Shown: in pieces, positions 17,984 to 25,693 of the stretch | Layout: each line of letters opens with the position of its first letter | Numbering within the stretch: position 1 is the stretch's first letter | Source: Vampirovibrio chlorellavorus | GTDB lineage: Bacteria; Cyanobacteriota; Vampirovibrionia; Vampirovibrionales; Vampirovibrionaceae | DNA: 64,000 nucleotides | Assembly: GCA_903866275.1 (NCBI GenBank) | Contig: CAIPMU010000016.1 | Location: 62,001-126,000, forward strand | Reading direction: 5' to 3' | Translations under genes and position numbers: made by a program | The notes under the pieces: generated by a model | What the model was told of the DNA's origin: nothing | Database searches by the model: none | What the model saw: the letters and a program-made list of their open reading frames with translations, nothing else

Positions 17984-18246
17984 TTCTCAGTGTTCCGCTT
18001 TTATTTCTTATAGTCCTCTCTAAAATTCAATGGTTTCATATCATTCAGATATTTTTCTGACGAAAAATATTGCGCCTCAATCAATCAGCAGCTGCCGAAG
18101 GATGATTCTGACGTGTCAAACAAACCCTTAAACCAGCCAAAATGGCGCAGTGTCAACCCTGATACGCTTCATAGAACCTGGCATACTACCGCCTGGTGGA
18201 CTCGTGGGGTCAGCCGAATGATGCGGCTCAGGATAGGGCGCTAGAA

Positions 18247-19344
18247 ATGCCGCTTTCCCTGAAGCCAGTCTCTGCAGCTTTACACAAGCCCGGTCAGGCA
18301 GTGTCTCGATCAGTCCTACACAGGGCCTCGCTGACCCCACCCAAAATTACCGATCGCTTTGTATCCAGCGCCAGAAAAACCCAAAGCGCGATACAATCCA
18401 GCGCGCCACATGCAGAATTTGCCACCACATATCCACCTTTCAGTAAAGCAACTTTACCCCGACTAAAAGAATGGCCGGGGAAAAAAATGATTCCATCCAT
18501 CCAGGCCCCCCTTCGTCATCACGAAGATGGCCAGTTGGAGGAATTGAGCCATGAACTGGCCAGTCACTACCAGTTACATCTGGCCGGAGCGCACCAACAA
18601 ATGACCGAGTTGCTGGGATCTTATGGCACGGTCACCGGTCGCGCCAAAACCGCAGACTCCATTTTAGATAAACTGACAGATTGGCACGTCAGCCCACCTC
18701 CAAAAAACGCCCCCTTAATTTCCGATGGTATTGGTACACGGCTGATTCTATCCCACGGGCATCCCGGAAAGGTGGAGGCCGTTGTGCAAAAAATCAGCCA
18801 GGCCGTGCAAAGCGGAAAACTGAAAATTAAATCCATCCATAATTATCGGGGAAAACACACCGAAGCCTATCTCCAGCCGGAACAAATCCAAAGCTTAATC
18901 AAAGCCACCCAACACGCCAAGCAGGAACGTCACTTCATCGGCGTCAACAATGGCCCCGAGGCAATAAAAGCATCGGGTTACACGGCACTGCAGCTGAAAC
19001 TCATCTATCACAATGGCATCCACGGTGAGCTACAGGTTCGTGGGCCTCTGGTGAACGCCGTCGCGGAGCGGGAGCATCAACTCTACGCCATTCGGGAAGG
19101 TAAAACGCAACAGCCGGCCAACCCGTTTCGCACCACCCGCCCGCTGGAAAAAACGCTCCAGCAGCTTTCATCGAGTGAACAGGCCGATTACCTCTCCTAC
19201 ATACATCAACATTACGAAAATGCCCGCAAACTGGAAATGGGGCCGGTTATCGTGGAAACGCCGCAGTTTCCCAAATCACTCAGCCATACCCCCGCTCTCC
19301 AGTGGACAGAAACCTTGCCTGTCAGAGCAAGCCATCGACGCTGA
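18247..19344 (+). CDS. RelA/SpoT-like nucleotidyltransferase domain protein
   Basis: 365 residues from the ATG at 18247 (GGATAGGG eight bases upstream; the track GTG at 18196 lacks a site). A basic, disordered N-terminus of ~90 residues is followed by a domain with the landmarks of the (p)ppGpp synthetase fold: GRAKTADSILDKL (GR.K...S...K), ISDGIGTRLIL (I.D.IG.R) near residue 160, GYTALQLKLI near 244 (canonical GY.S.H, with His replaced by Gln) and GELQVRGPL...AEREHQLY near 260-280 (E.QVR and the final E). HD hydrolase, TGS and ACT domains are absent, so it is a small synthetase-like protein. Alarmone synthesis, toxic nucleotide chemistry or loss of activity all remain possible. Confidence 0.72.
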   Translation: MPLSLKPVSAALHKPGQAVSRSVLHRASLTPPKITDRFVSSARKTQSAIQSSAPHAEFATTYPPFSKATLPRLKEWPGKKMIPSIQAPLRHHEDGQLEELSHELASHYQLHLAGAHQQMTELLGSYGTVTGRAKTADSILDKLTDWHVSPPPKNAPLISDGIGTRLILSHGHPGKVEAVVQKISQAVQSGKLKIKSIHNYRGKHTEAYLQPEQIQSLIKATQHAKQERHFIGVNNGPEAIKASGYTALQLKLIYHNGIHGELQVRGPLVNAVAEREHQLYAIREGKTQQPANPFRTTRPLEKTLQQLSSSEQADYLSYIHQHYENARKLEMGPVIVETPQFPKSLSHTPALQWTETLPVRASHRR

Positions 19345-19368
19345 AAGGATTGGCACGGGCTCACCATG

Positions 19369-19388
19369 GTGTAACGTTCACGTTACAC
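19369..19388. promoter_or_regulatory. Perfect 9+2+9 dyad, candidate operator
   Basis: GTGTAACGT-TC-ACGTTACAC, a perfect inverted repeat with a two-base centre, 24 bases after the RelA/SpoT-like stop codon. A two-base loop is poor for an RNA hairpin, so a dimeric DNA-binding protein site is more likely. No regulator gene of matching type is adjacent. Confidence 0.55.
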
Positions 19389-19510
19389 TATCGGCTTAAA
19401 CAGGAAATACTTGCCAGCCTTTTACTTTTTATGTATTTACTAGTAACAGTACGTTATACAGGTTTTTTATCCGAATGAACTTTGAATTAGTCATCAGCGT
19501 TTGTTGTACG

Positions 19511-19613
19511 GGCCTCTTCCGGAAGGACAGGCCAGATTGCTGTACGAATTAAATCCCTGATCACTGAATCAAACAGCAAAAGAGTCGACCTTCCGTAAGA
19601 GGCCGACTCTTTT
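19511..19613 (+). ncRNA. Candidate attenuator/riboregulator with mutually exclusive hairpins
   Basis: GGCCTCTTCCGGAAGGAC (19511-19528) is complementary at 16 of 18 positions to GACCTTCCGTAAGAGGCC (19587-19604). The second arm forms the whole loop of a perfect 10-pair terminator stem, AAAAGAGTCG (19578-19587) with CGACTCTTTT (19604-19613), and the first arm can fold on itself (GGCCT..CTTCCGGAAG..AGGCC). Folding is therefore either terminator plus local hairpin or one long-range helix that overlaps the ends of the terminator stem. It lies 30 bases before the 19.6 kb gene. Whether it is a leader attenuator or an independent small RNA is unknown. Confidence 0.55.
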
Positions 19614-19617
19614 GTTT
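19578..19617 (+). terminator. Intrinsic terminator upstream of the 19.6 kb membrane gene
   Basis: AAAAGAGTCG/CGACTCTTTT perfect stem, 16-base loop, followed by GTTTT. It ends ~28 bases before the next start codon and ~230 bases after the previous stop, so it either ends a small transcript or controls entry into the downstream operon. Confidence 0.8.
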
Positions 19618-19644
19618 TACCTGCTTTTTAGGACTTCTATCGCC

Positions 19645-21162
19645 ATGTCAGTAGCTCCCACGCTTCCAGTATCACCCGGACCCACGCACTACCGTTCTCT
19701 CCAGAGCGCAACACAGCCAGCCCAGTCACGCCATCGCGAGGTGCAATTTCAGGGGGTGGGTGATGCAGTGTCCTCTTTTATCAGCCTGATTGACCGAAAT
19801 CGGGCCATAGAATTGGCGGCTTCTGACGGGTTGGGCATGCTGGCCCCGAGAACCGCAATGGCCACAGGGTTTCGCGGCGTTGATGATGGCCGGGAAACCC
19901 TGATTCGGGAAGGGGCGGGCCTGTTCTGCGTGGCCCTGCTGGCGGGGGTGAGCAACCAGTTCATGACCCGTGTTCTGGGGAATCGGGTGAATTTTTACAA
20001 TCCCCACGGCACGCCAGCCAGAGCCTGGATTGGCGCCAAAACCCTGAACATATACAGCCAACTCTATCATCAGGCCCTCCAGACAGCTCAATCACCACAG
20101 GATGCGCGCGCGACTTTTATTGAAAGCGTTCTTAACGGCTTAGAATCCGGCGATCGACAATTAAGCATCGATGGCGTATTAAGCAACCTCAAAACACTGA
20201 GCCAGAAACCCGAAAACAAAGGCATCGTGGAAAAAGCCATGACCCAGATGCTCACCGCGAGCGACGGCAAACCCGTTGCTCCAACCGTGCTAGAGGCCCA
20301 CTTCAACGCCCTCACCGAAGGAAAAACGACAACCCTGCGCGACACCTTACTGACAAAGGGCTGGGGAGAACTCAGCCAAACGGGCAAGCAGGAACTGCGG
20401 CAATGGTTCCAGCCCATAAACCCCAAGAGCGACCCATTGAAAGGAACGCAAAATTTTGACTGTCAAGCCTGGGAACGCATTGCCGAATTGGAACAACAAC
20501 AGCCTCTGGCCAATCGTGATGCAAAATTTATTGAAGAGCGCCTCAAACTCAGCCTGACACATTTGGGCAGCGAAGACGCACGTTTCATCAAAGCGGTTGA
20601 TGAACTGGCTCTGAATCACGGGCTGACCAGCGTGGTGCATTTAAAAAGAACCCCGCATGCTGAGGCAAACGCGACGAAACATGGAGAAAAAACAGTCCTG
20701 CTGGCGGAGCAATCGCGACAAACTTTGCTGAAGGAGCTGAAATATTTTCTGGAACACTTTGTAGATCGGGCCAGTGATGTGGCCCAAACCGCACAACCCC
20801 AGTGGGCCCAGCAACGGGCGCTGATTCAACAAACCCTGTTTGCACCCGCCAAATCAGGATGGCGGGGGTTGATTCCCCACGCTGAGGAGGGGCTGGTCAC
20901 TGCCGCACTCAAGAGCAAAACGGGCTATACGGTCATTCCCATTGGCATTGCGATTGCAGCCAACTTCATCACCACGTTCATGAACAACTACATCACGCAG
21001 AAAAAACATTTTGGACGCGTCTTCTTCCCCGGCGAAGAGGCGGCACTGAAGTTATCCACTCAGATGACCAACGCCCTCAGCAGCCACAACGTGAATCCAT
21101 TCTCCGGGATTTCCCAGACCCCCTTCAATCCTGCGCTTTCCCAGAAAGGTTTTATCGCATGA
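19645..21162 (+). CDS. Hypothetical membrane protein, first of a coupled pair
   Basis: 505 residues from the ATG at 19645 (the track start lies inside the terminator). Not recognised. The low-complexity N-terminus ends in REVQFQGVG near residue 37. A hydrophobic segment follows (LFCVALLAGVSNQFMT, about 92-107), then a long soluble helical region (about 120-410) rich in Gln, Leu and Lys, and a C-terminal hydrophobic hairpin (TVIPIGIAIAANFITTFMNNYIT). The stop overlaps the next ATG (ATGA), so the two are translationally coupled. Function unknown; probably envelope-associated. Confidence 0.75.
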   Translation: MSVAPTLPVSPGPTHYRSLQSATQPAQSRHREVQFQGVGDAVSSFISLIDRNRAIELAASDGLGMLAPRTAMATGFRGVDDGRETLIREGAGLFCVALLAGVSNQFMTRVLGNRVNFYNPHGTPARAWIGAKTLNIYSQLYHQALQTAQSPQDARATFIESVLNGLESGDRQLSIDGVLSNLKTLSQKPENKGIVEKAMTQMLTASDGKPVAPTVLEAHFNALTEGKTTTLRDTLLTKGWGELSQTGKQELRQWFQPINPKSDPLKGTQNFDCQAWERIAELEQQQPLANRDAKFIEERLKLSLTHLGSEDARFIKAVDELALNHGLTSVVHLKRTPHAEANATKHGEKTVLLAEQSRQTLLKELKYFLEHFVDRASDVAQTAQPQWAQQRALIQQTLFAPAKSGWRGLIPHAEEGLVTAALKSKTGYTVIPIGIAIAANFITTFMNNYITQKKHFGRVFFPGEEAALKLSTQMTNALSSHNVNPFSGISQTPFNPALSQKGFIA

Positions 21163-22079
21163 GTACCCTGACACCCTGGTCATCGGCCAAGAACATGCAG
21201 CGAACGCCCGCATTACCGGCTGCAGGCGCCCTTAAAACCGGCCATGCAGACGTTAAGTTCGGAGGATTAGCCCCACACGTCAGCCCGGTTCAAGCCCGAC
21301 AGTGGGTAGAACATCTCGACTTTACCAGCCTTGGGACCTCGCCGGTCAAACAGATTGGCCTGATTTTTTCCAGCCTAATCACCTGGCGGTTACTGGCCGC
21401 CAATGAACGCCGCCGGGCCAGCGTATCCAAACGCTGGAACGAATTGCGCGAAAACCTGATGCGCGACCTGTTAAGTTTCGCCTTCTGGTTTTTGGGCGTG
21501 CCTGTTTTGCAACGCCTGTATTTGCGCACCGTGGCCAAGCGAAATCCCCAACTGCAGAATATCTTAATTCAGCGAAGCCAGGCGCAAGCCACAAATGGCA
21601 AAGGGGCACTTCACTGGTTAAAATCCAACAACCCCATTCATAACTGGTACATCCCCAGCAGCCAGCAGGTCAAGGATCAAATGCATCAGGCCCTGCAAAC
21701 GCTCAGCAAGGCAGGGGTCAAACCGGAAGCCGACGTCTATCGCCAGACTGAAGCCACTTACCTCAACCTCATCAAACACCGGAATTTGGCCACGGCGTTG
21801 GGGTTGGGTTCTACCATTCTCCTGTTGGGCGTGGGCATTAACCTGCTGAATTTTTACCTGACCCAGAAAAATATTATTCAGAATCAACAAGGCCCACAAC
21901 CCTTTCCCCCAGCCACTTTACCAACGATGCCAAAAGCACTAGTTCCACAACCCTTGTTTTCCCAGCAATTTAGCGGCCAGTCCGCCACCCCGTTGACGCC
22001 CCGGCCCGCCCTTGCCTTTTCGGCCCAGGCGTTAACGGGGACTTTTGTCCCCCCGGTCAATCCCTTTCTGCGACGGTAA
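21159..22079 (+). CDS. Hypothetical membrane protein, second of a coupled pair
   Basis: 306 residues, not recognised. It shares with its upstream partner a short N-terminal ...V.F.G motif (ADVKFGG here, REVQFQG there) near residue 30-37 and a C-terminal membrane segment ending in a similar NF..T...Y.TQK phrase (GVGINLLNFYLTQK here, NFITTFMNNYITQK there). Two further hydrophobic segments occur near residues 66-78 and 102-117. The last ~75 residues are Pro/Ala/Gln-rich. The shared features suggest common ancestry or joint assembly. Overlap by ATGA implies cotranslation. Confidence 0.73.
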   Translation: MSTLTPWSSAKNMQRTPALPAAGALKTGHADVKFGGLAPHVSPVQARQWVEHLDFTSLGTSPVKQIGLIFSSLITWRLLAANERRRASVSKRWNELRENLMRDLLSFAFWFLGVPVLQRLYLRTVAKRNPQLQNILIQRSQAQATNGKGALHWLKSNNPIHNWYIPSSQQVKDQMHQALQTLSKAGVKPEADVYRQTEATYLNLIKHRNLATALGLGSTILLLGVGINLLNFYLTQKNIIQNQQGPQPFPPATLPTMPKALVPQPLFSQQFSGQSATPLTPRPALAFSAQALTGTFVPPVNPFLRR

Positions 22080-22395
22080 ACTGTTGTTGAACTACGAATT
22101 TAATTGTTCGACTTCAGTATGACTGGCTTCCTCAGAGGTTGGGCATTGCCCAGTTTTTGGCCAGCAGGATAGAGAAATCAAAGAGAAAACTCAATCCGTC
22201 AGACTGATGGAAATTTAAATTATTCCAACCTGTCAGCCAACAATGATTTAATCAACAAAGTATCATTCTGTTTATTATAGGGTACGATTTGCCTGACAGG
22301 TCAATGAATAAATAGGTACTGAAAATAATTAAGTTGCTCAATCCCAAATCCATCGGTATACTGAGCAGGTGAGTGTCTAGATTAGGTGAGTGAGC
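22080..22395. promoter_or_regulatory. Intergenic region with weak terminator and AT-rich promoter
   Basis: A short hairpin TGGGC-ATT-GCCCA followed by GTTTTTGG (22140-22158) is a weak terminator candidate for the membrane pair. The AT-rich part (22200-22350) should carry the promoter of the EEP-family gene. No other gene seen. Confidence 0.4.
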
Positions 22396-23355
22396 ATGCA
22401 GAAACCCTCCCTTCAGAATATAGCCAAGATCATGGCTTGCCTGATATTTTCAGTGGCTTTGTGTGTTTCTGTATTGGCCTGCTTTAGTGTTGGGAATGCG
22501 AAGTTTGAATTACTGTGTCACTTCAAAATGCATTATTTTATTCTGAGTTTAATGCTATTAGTCATTTCACTATTCAAGAGAAAACCCGCTTGGATTGTGG
22601 TTGCTTTGTCATGGTTCATTTTCAACACACTGCCCGTCATTCCTTATTATCTACCTGTAAAGCCCGCTGAAACAGCCTTGCACCGCAAGATAAAACTCAT
22701 GCAGCTCAATGTGTTACTGACGAATCAGAGTCATGACAAAGTCCTCGCCCTGATTCAAAAAGAAAAACCCGATATTATTGGGCTGGAAGAATTCACCTTT
22801 CAATGGGCGGCAAAGCTAAAACCCATTGAACAAGAATACCCCTACCATGTCATTGAGCCTCAGAATTGGGCTTTTGGCGTTGCTCTATATAGCAAATTTC
22901 CCTTAACCGATACGCATATTAAAAACTTTGGCCCAGTCTTGAAAAATCTGCCCGCAAAGATACCCTCAATCGTGACATCGTTTCAATTGGAGAAACAACC
23001 CGTAACACTCATTGTCACCCATCCGGTTCCACCCACACTGTTTGACTTGAGAAACAGCGAACTTGACGGTATGGGGCAAGCCAGAAGCCGATTCAATAAA
23101 AATCTGATCATCATGGGGGATCTGAATTCAACCCAATGGTCGCCTTACTTTCAGAAGTTACTCCAGCAAACCGGACTGCGGGATAGCCAGCTTGGTTTTG
23201 GGGTTCAGCCCTCCTGGCAATCCACGGACTGGTTATTGCGCATCCCGATTGATCACATTTTAATCAGCCCCAATATCGCCGTCCTCAATCGATATATCGG
23301 CCCTTCCATCGATTCGGATCACTTGCCTGTTTTCGCGGAAATTGCCTTAAAATAA
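22396..23355 (+). CDS. Membrane-anchored endonuclease/exonuclease/phosphatase family protein
   Basis: 319 residues. Three hydrophobic segments occupy residues ~12-90, so the catalytic domain is tethered to the membrane. The EEP fold (Mg-dependent phosphodiesterases such as DNase I, sphingomyelinase and YafD-like proteins) is seen in MQLNVLL, the metal-binding glutamate in IIGLEEFT, the histidine in IVTHPVPP, MGDLNSTQWSP and the closing SDHLPV. With that tether a lipid or nucleotide phosphodiester outside the cytoplasm is a more likely substrate than chromosomal DNA. ATG 22396 has AGGTGA six bases upstream; the track GTG is two codons earlier. Base composition is more AT-rich than its neighbours. 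Confidence 0.82.
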   Translation: MQKPSLQNIAKIMACLIFSVALCVSVLACFSVGNAKFELLCHFKMHYFILSLMLLVISLFKRKPAWIVVALSWFIFNTLPVIPYYLPVKPAETALHRKIKLMQLNVLLTNQSHDKVLALIQKEKPDIIGLEEFTFQWAAKLKPIEQEYPYHVIEPQNWAFGVALYSKFPLTDTHIKNFGPVLKNLPAKIPSIVTSFQLEKQPVTLIVTHPVPPTLFDLRNSELDGMGQARSRFNKNLIIMGDLNSTQWSPYFQKLLQQTGLRDSQLGFGVQPSWQSTDWLLRIPIDHILISPNIAVLNRYIGPSIDSDHLPVFAEIALK

Positions 23356-23375
23356 GCAGCTTTCCCAGTCATCTG

Positions 23376-23831
23376 CTAAAACTGTTGAATTAAAAACACG
23401 CCACCCATCACCAGAACGGCGCCCAGAAAACGCAATAGCGACAGCGGATGCTGGGGAAAACCCAACACCCCAAAGTGATCAAAAATCAGCGATGCCAGCA
23501 TTTGCCCGGCAATCACCAGGCTTAACATGGTAGTCGCACCCAGTCGAGGCGCTAATAATACCAGTGAGGTCACAAACAGCGCGCCAAAAAAACCACCCGT
23601 CCACATCCACCAGGGAATCCCTGCCAAACGGGAAGCTGAAGGCCAAACGGTGGGATTGATCAGGGTAAATACACCCACGGACAATAAACCAATCGAAAAG
23701 GACGCCAGACTGGCCAGATACGGCTCGCCCAGATTTTTGCCCAATTGGGAATTCAGGCCCGCTTGCGTGGGAACCGTCATGCCCACCAGAATAGCCGCCA
23801 GCATTAATCCGTAAAGCCCTGTTGATTCCAC
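23376..23831 (-). CDS. DMT-superfamily transporter, YdcZ (DUF606) type
   Basis: 151 residues with five hydrophobic segments and little else, the size and layout of the half-length drug/metabolite transporters of the YdcZ/DUF606 family. The family signature of an N-terminal G..VP.Q...N..LG is visible (GMTVPTQAGLNSQLGKNLG), followed by FFGALFVTS and the GQM.AS..FDHFG.LG stretch. These proteins are thought to dimerise in the inner membrane; substrate unknown. GTG start with AGGA eight bases upstream. Converges with the EEP gene, 20 bases apart. Confidence 0.85.
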   Translation of the reverse strand: MESTGLYGLMLAAILVGMTVPTQAGLNSQLGKNLGEPYLASLASFSIGLLSVGVFTLINPTVWPSASRLAGIPWWMWTGGFFGALFVTSLVLLAPRLGATTMLSLVIAGQMLASLIFDHFGVLGFPQHPLSLLRFLGAVLVMGGVFLIQQF

Positions 23832-24092
23832 GCAATTTGTCCTTAATCATCAGTGTCGTCAGGCTATTGTAGTACAGACAAGCTGCGCTTCAAAGTCCCT
23901 TTCAGGCAGATTGACTTTGCACTGGTTTATTTATACGATACATGGGCCTTTCGAGCACGATTAAAACAACTTTACTGGTAAAAATGGGTTTCAAAAAGAG
24001 CAATTATTCACTAACCAGCCCTAACCCTGCTTTCTCCACACCCAGCCGACACGACCAGAAATTCCAGCGACATTCGCCTGAGGAGGCCCGAA

Positions 24093-25646
24093 GTGATTGA
24101 GCATTTAAAAGATAACTGGCAGGCTGAACGCTTGCAATCGTTGACCGCGACCCTTCAGCAGGCAGCCTCTGAGACGAGCAAGCCGATTGTGGTTCAGAAT
24201 TTTATTGACGGAAAATGGCTGCCTTCACGGGGTCAGGAAACCGTGGAAATCATCAACCCGGCCAATGGCGCTGTTTTGGGCTATACCCCATTGGGCACCG
24301 CTGAAGATATTGAATTGGCCGTGCAAGCGGCTAAAAAAGCATTCAAAACATGGCGTGAAACCCCCGTGATTGATCGGGTCCAAGTACTCTTCCGCCTGAA
24401 AACCCTGCTGGAAGCGCATGTGGAAGAACTCGCCGAACTCATCACTTTAGAGAACGGGAAAACCATCGGGGAGGCCCGTGGTGATATTCGCCGGGGGATT
24501 CAAATGGTGGAAACCGCTTGCGGCATGCCGCTCATGCTCAAAGGGCAGGTTTCGGAAGACATAGCAGCCGGGATCGACTGCCACGCCATTCGTCGCCCGA
24601 TGGGGGTTTTTGCGGCCATTACCCCCTTTAACTTTCCGGCGATGGTGCCCTTCTGGTTCTGGCCTTATGCCATTGCCTCGGGCAACACGTTTGTGCTAAA
24701 ACCCAGCGAGCGCGTGCCTCTCACCCAAGTTCGCCTGTTTGAACTCATCGAGCAGGCGGGCATGCCCAAGGGCGTGCTCAATATGGTTCAAGGCGGTAAA
24801 GACACCGTCAACGCGCTCATCGCTCACCCGGACATTTCTGGAATCTCCTTTGTGGGCTCCACGCCGGTTGCCAAATATGTCTACCAGACCGCATCCGCAA
24901 ACGGCAAACGGGTACAAGCCCTGGGCGGAGCCAAAAACTTTATGGTGGTACTCCCCGATGCCCAAATGGACGCAGCGGTACGCACCGTGCTGGATTCCTG
25001 CATTGGTTGTGCCGGTCAGCGTTGCCTGGCGGGCTCGCTCATTTTAAGCGTGGCCGAAGCGTATCCTGCCATTGAAGCCGGTATTATCAACACCGCCAAA
25101 CACATTCAGGTGGGTAATGGACTGGATCCCGCCACCGGCGTGGGGCCGCTCATCTCCCAAGCAGCGCTGGATCGGGTGAAAGGGCTCATTCAATCCGCCA
25201 TTGATGAAGGTGCCACGGTGCTGGTGGATGGTCGCCATTCGGAGAATCTCCCAAACCAAGGCTACTACCTTGGCCCGACGGTGATCACGGGCATTCAACC
25301 CCATATGCGGATTGCTCAGGAAGAAGTCTTCGGGCCGGTCATCCTATTGGGCCAAGTCGGCACGCTGGATGAGGCCATTCACTGGCTGAACAGCTCCGAG
25401 TTTGCCAACACCACGACCCTCTTTACCGCGTCCGGCGCGGCGGCCCGCAAGTTCTCCTACGAAGTCGATCCCAGCATGATCGGCATCAATATTGGCGTGC
25501 CCGCCCCGATGGCCTTTTTCTCCTTCGGGGGGAGCAAGCACTCCTTCTTTGGGGACATCAAGGCACACGGGCAAGCGTCCGTGGACTTTTACACCGACAC
25601 CAAGGTCACGGTAGAACGCTGGTTCAAGGATTCCAGTATCTGGTAA
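24093..25646 (+). CDS. mmsA: CoA-acylating (methyl)malonate-semialdehyde dehydrogenase
   Basis: 517 residues. Aldehyde dehydrogenase fold with the MMSDH hallmarks: catalytic cysteine in GCAGQRCLAGS, ALGGAKNFMVV instead of the usual glutamate motif, GVPAPMAFFSF and the ending GQASVDFYTDTKV. It oxidises malonate or methylmalonate semialdehyde with CoA and NAD to acetyl- or propionyl-CoA plus CO2. Here it is first in a pyrimidine degradation cluster, so the likely substrate is malonate semialdehyde from beta-alanine. GTG start with GAGGAGG six bases upstream. The next gene starts 47 bases downstream. Confidence 0.93.
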   Translation: MIEHLKDNWQAERLQSLTATLQQAASETSKPIVVQNFIDGKWLPSRGQETVEIINPANGAVLGYTPLGTAEDIELAVQAAKKAFKTWRETPVIDRVQVLFRLKTLLEAHVEELAELITLENGKTIGEARGDIRRGIQMVETACGMPLMLKGQVSEDIAAGIDCHAIRRPMGVFAAITPFNFPAMVPFWFWPYAIASGNTFVLKPSERVPLTQVRLFELIEQAGMPKGVLNMVQGGKDTVNALIAHPDISGISFVGSTPVAKYVYQTASANGKRVQALGGAKNFMVVLPDAQMDAAVRTVLDSCIGCAGQRCLAGSLILSVAEAYPAIEAGIINTAKHIQVGNGLDPATGVGPLISQAALDRVKGLIQSAIDEGATVLVDGRHSENLPNQGYYLGPTVITGIQPHMRIAQEEVFGPVILLGQVGTLDEAIHWLNSSEFANTTTLFTASGAAARKFSYEVDPSMIGINIGVPAPMAFFSFGGSKHSFFGDIKAHGQASVDFYTDTKVTVERWFKDSSIW

Positions 25647-25693
25647 ACTATTCCCCGAAAGCATCTAAAATTCATGAGAAGAGGTAGTTTCGC

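Noticed and set aside
24060-24092. Ribosome-binding-site sequestering hairpin upstream of mmsA
   Set aside because: TTCG...CGAA flanks GAGGAGG but the inner pairing is poor and needs a bulge; too weak to claim as an RNA switch.
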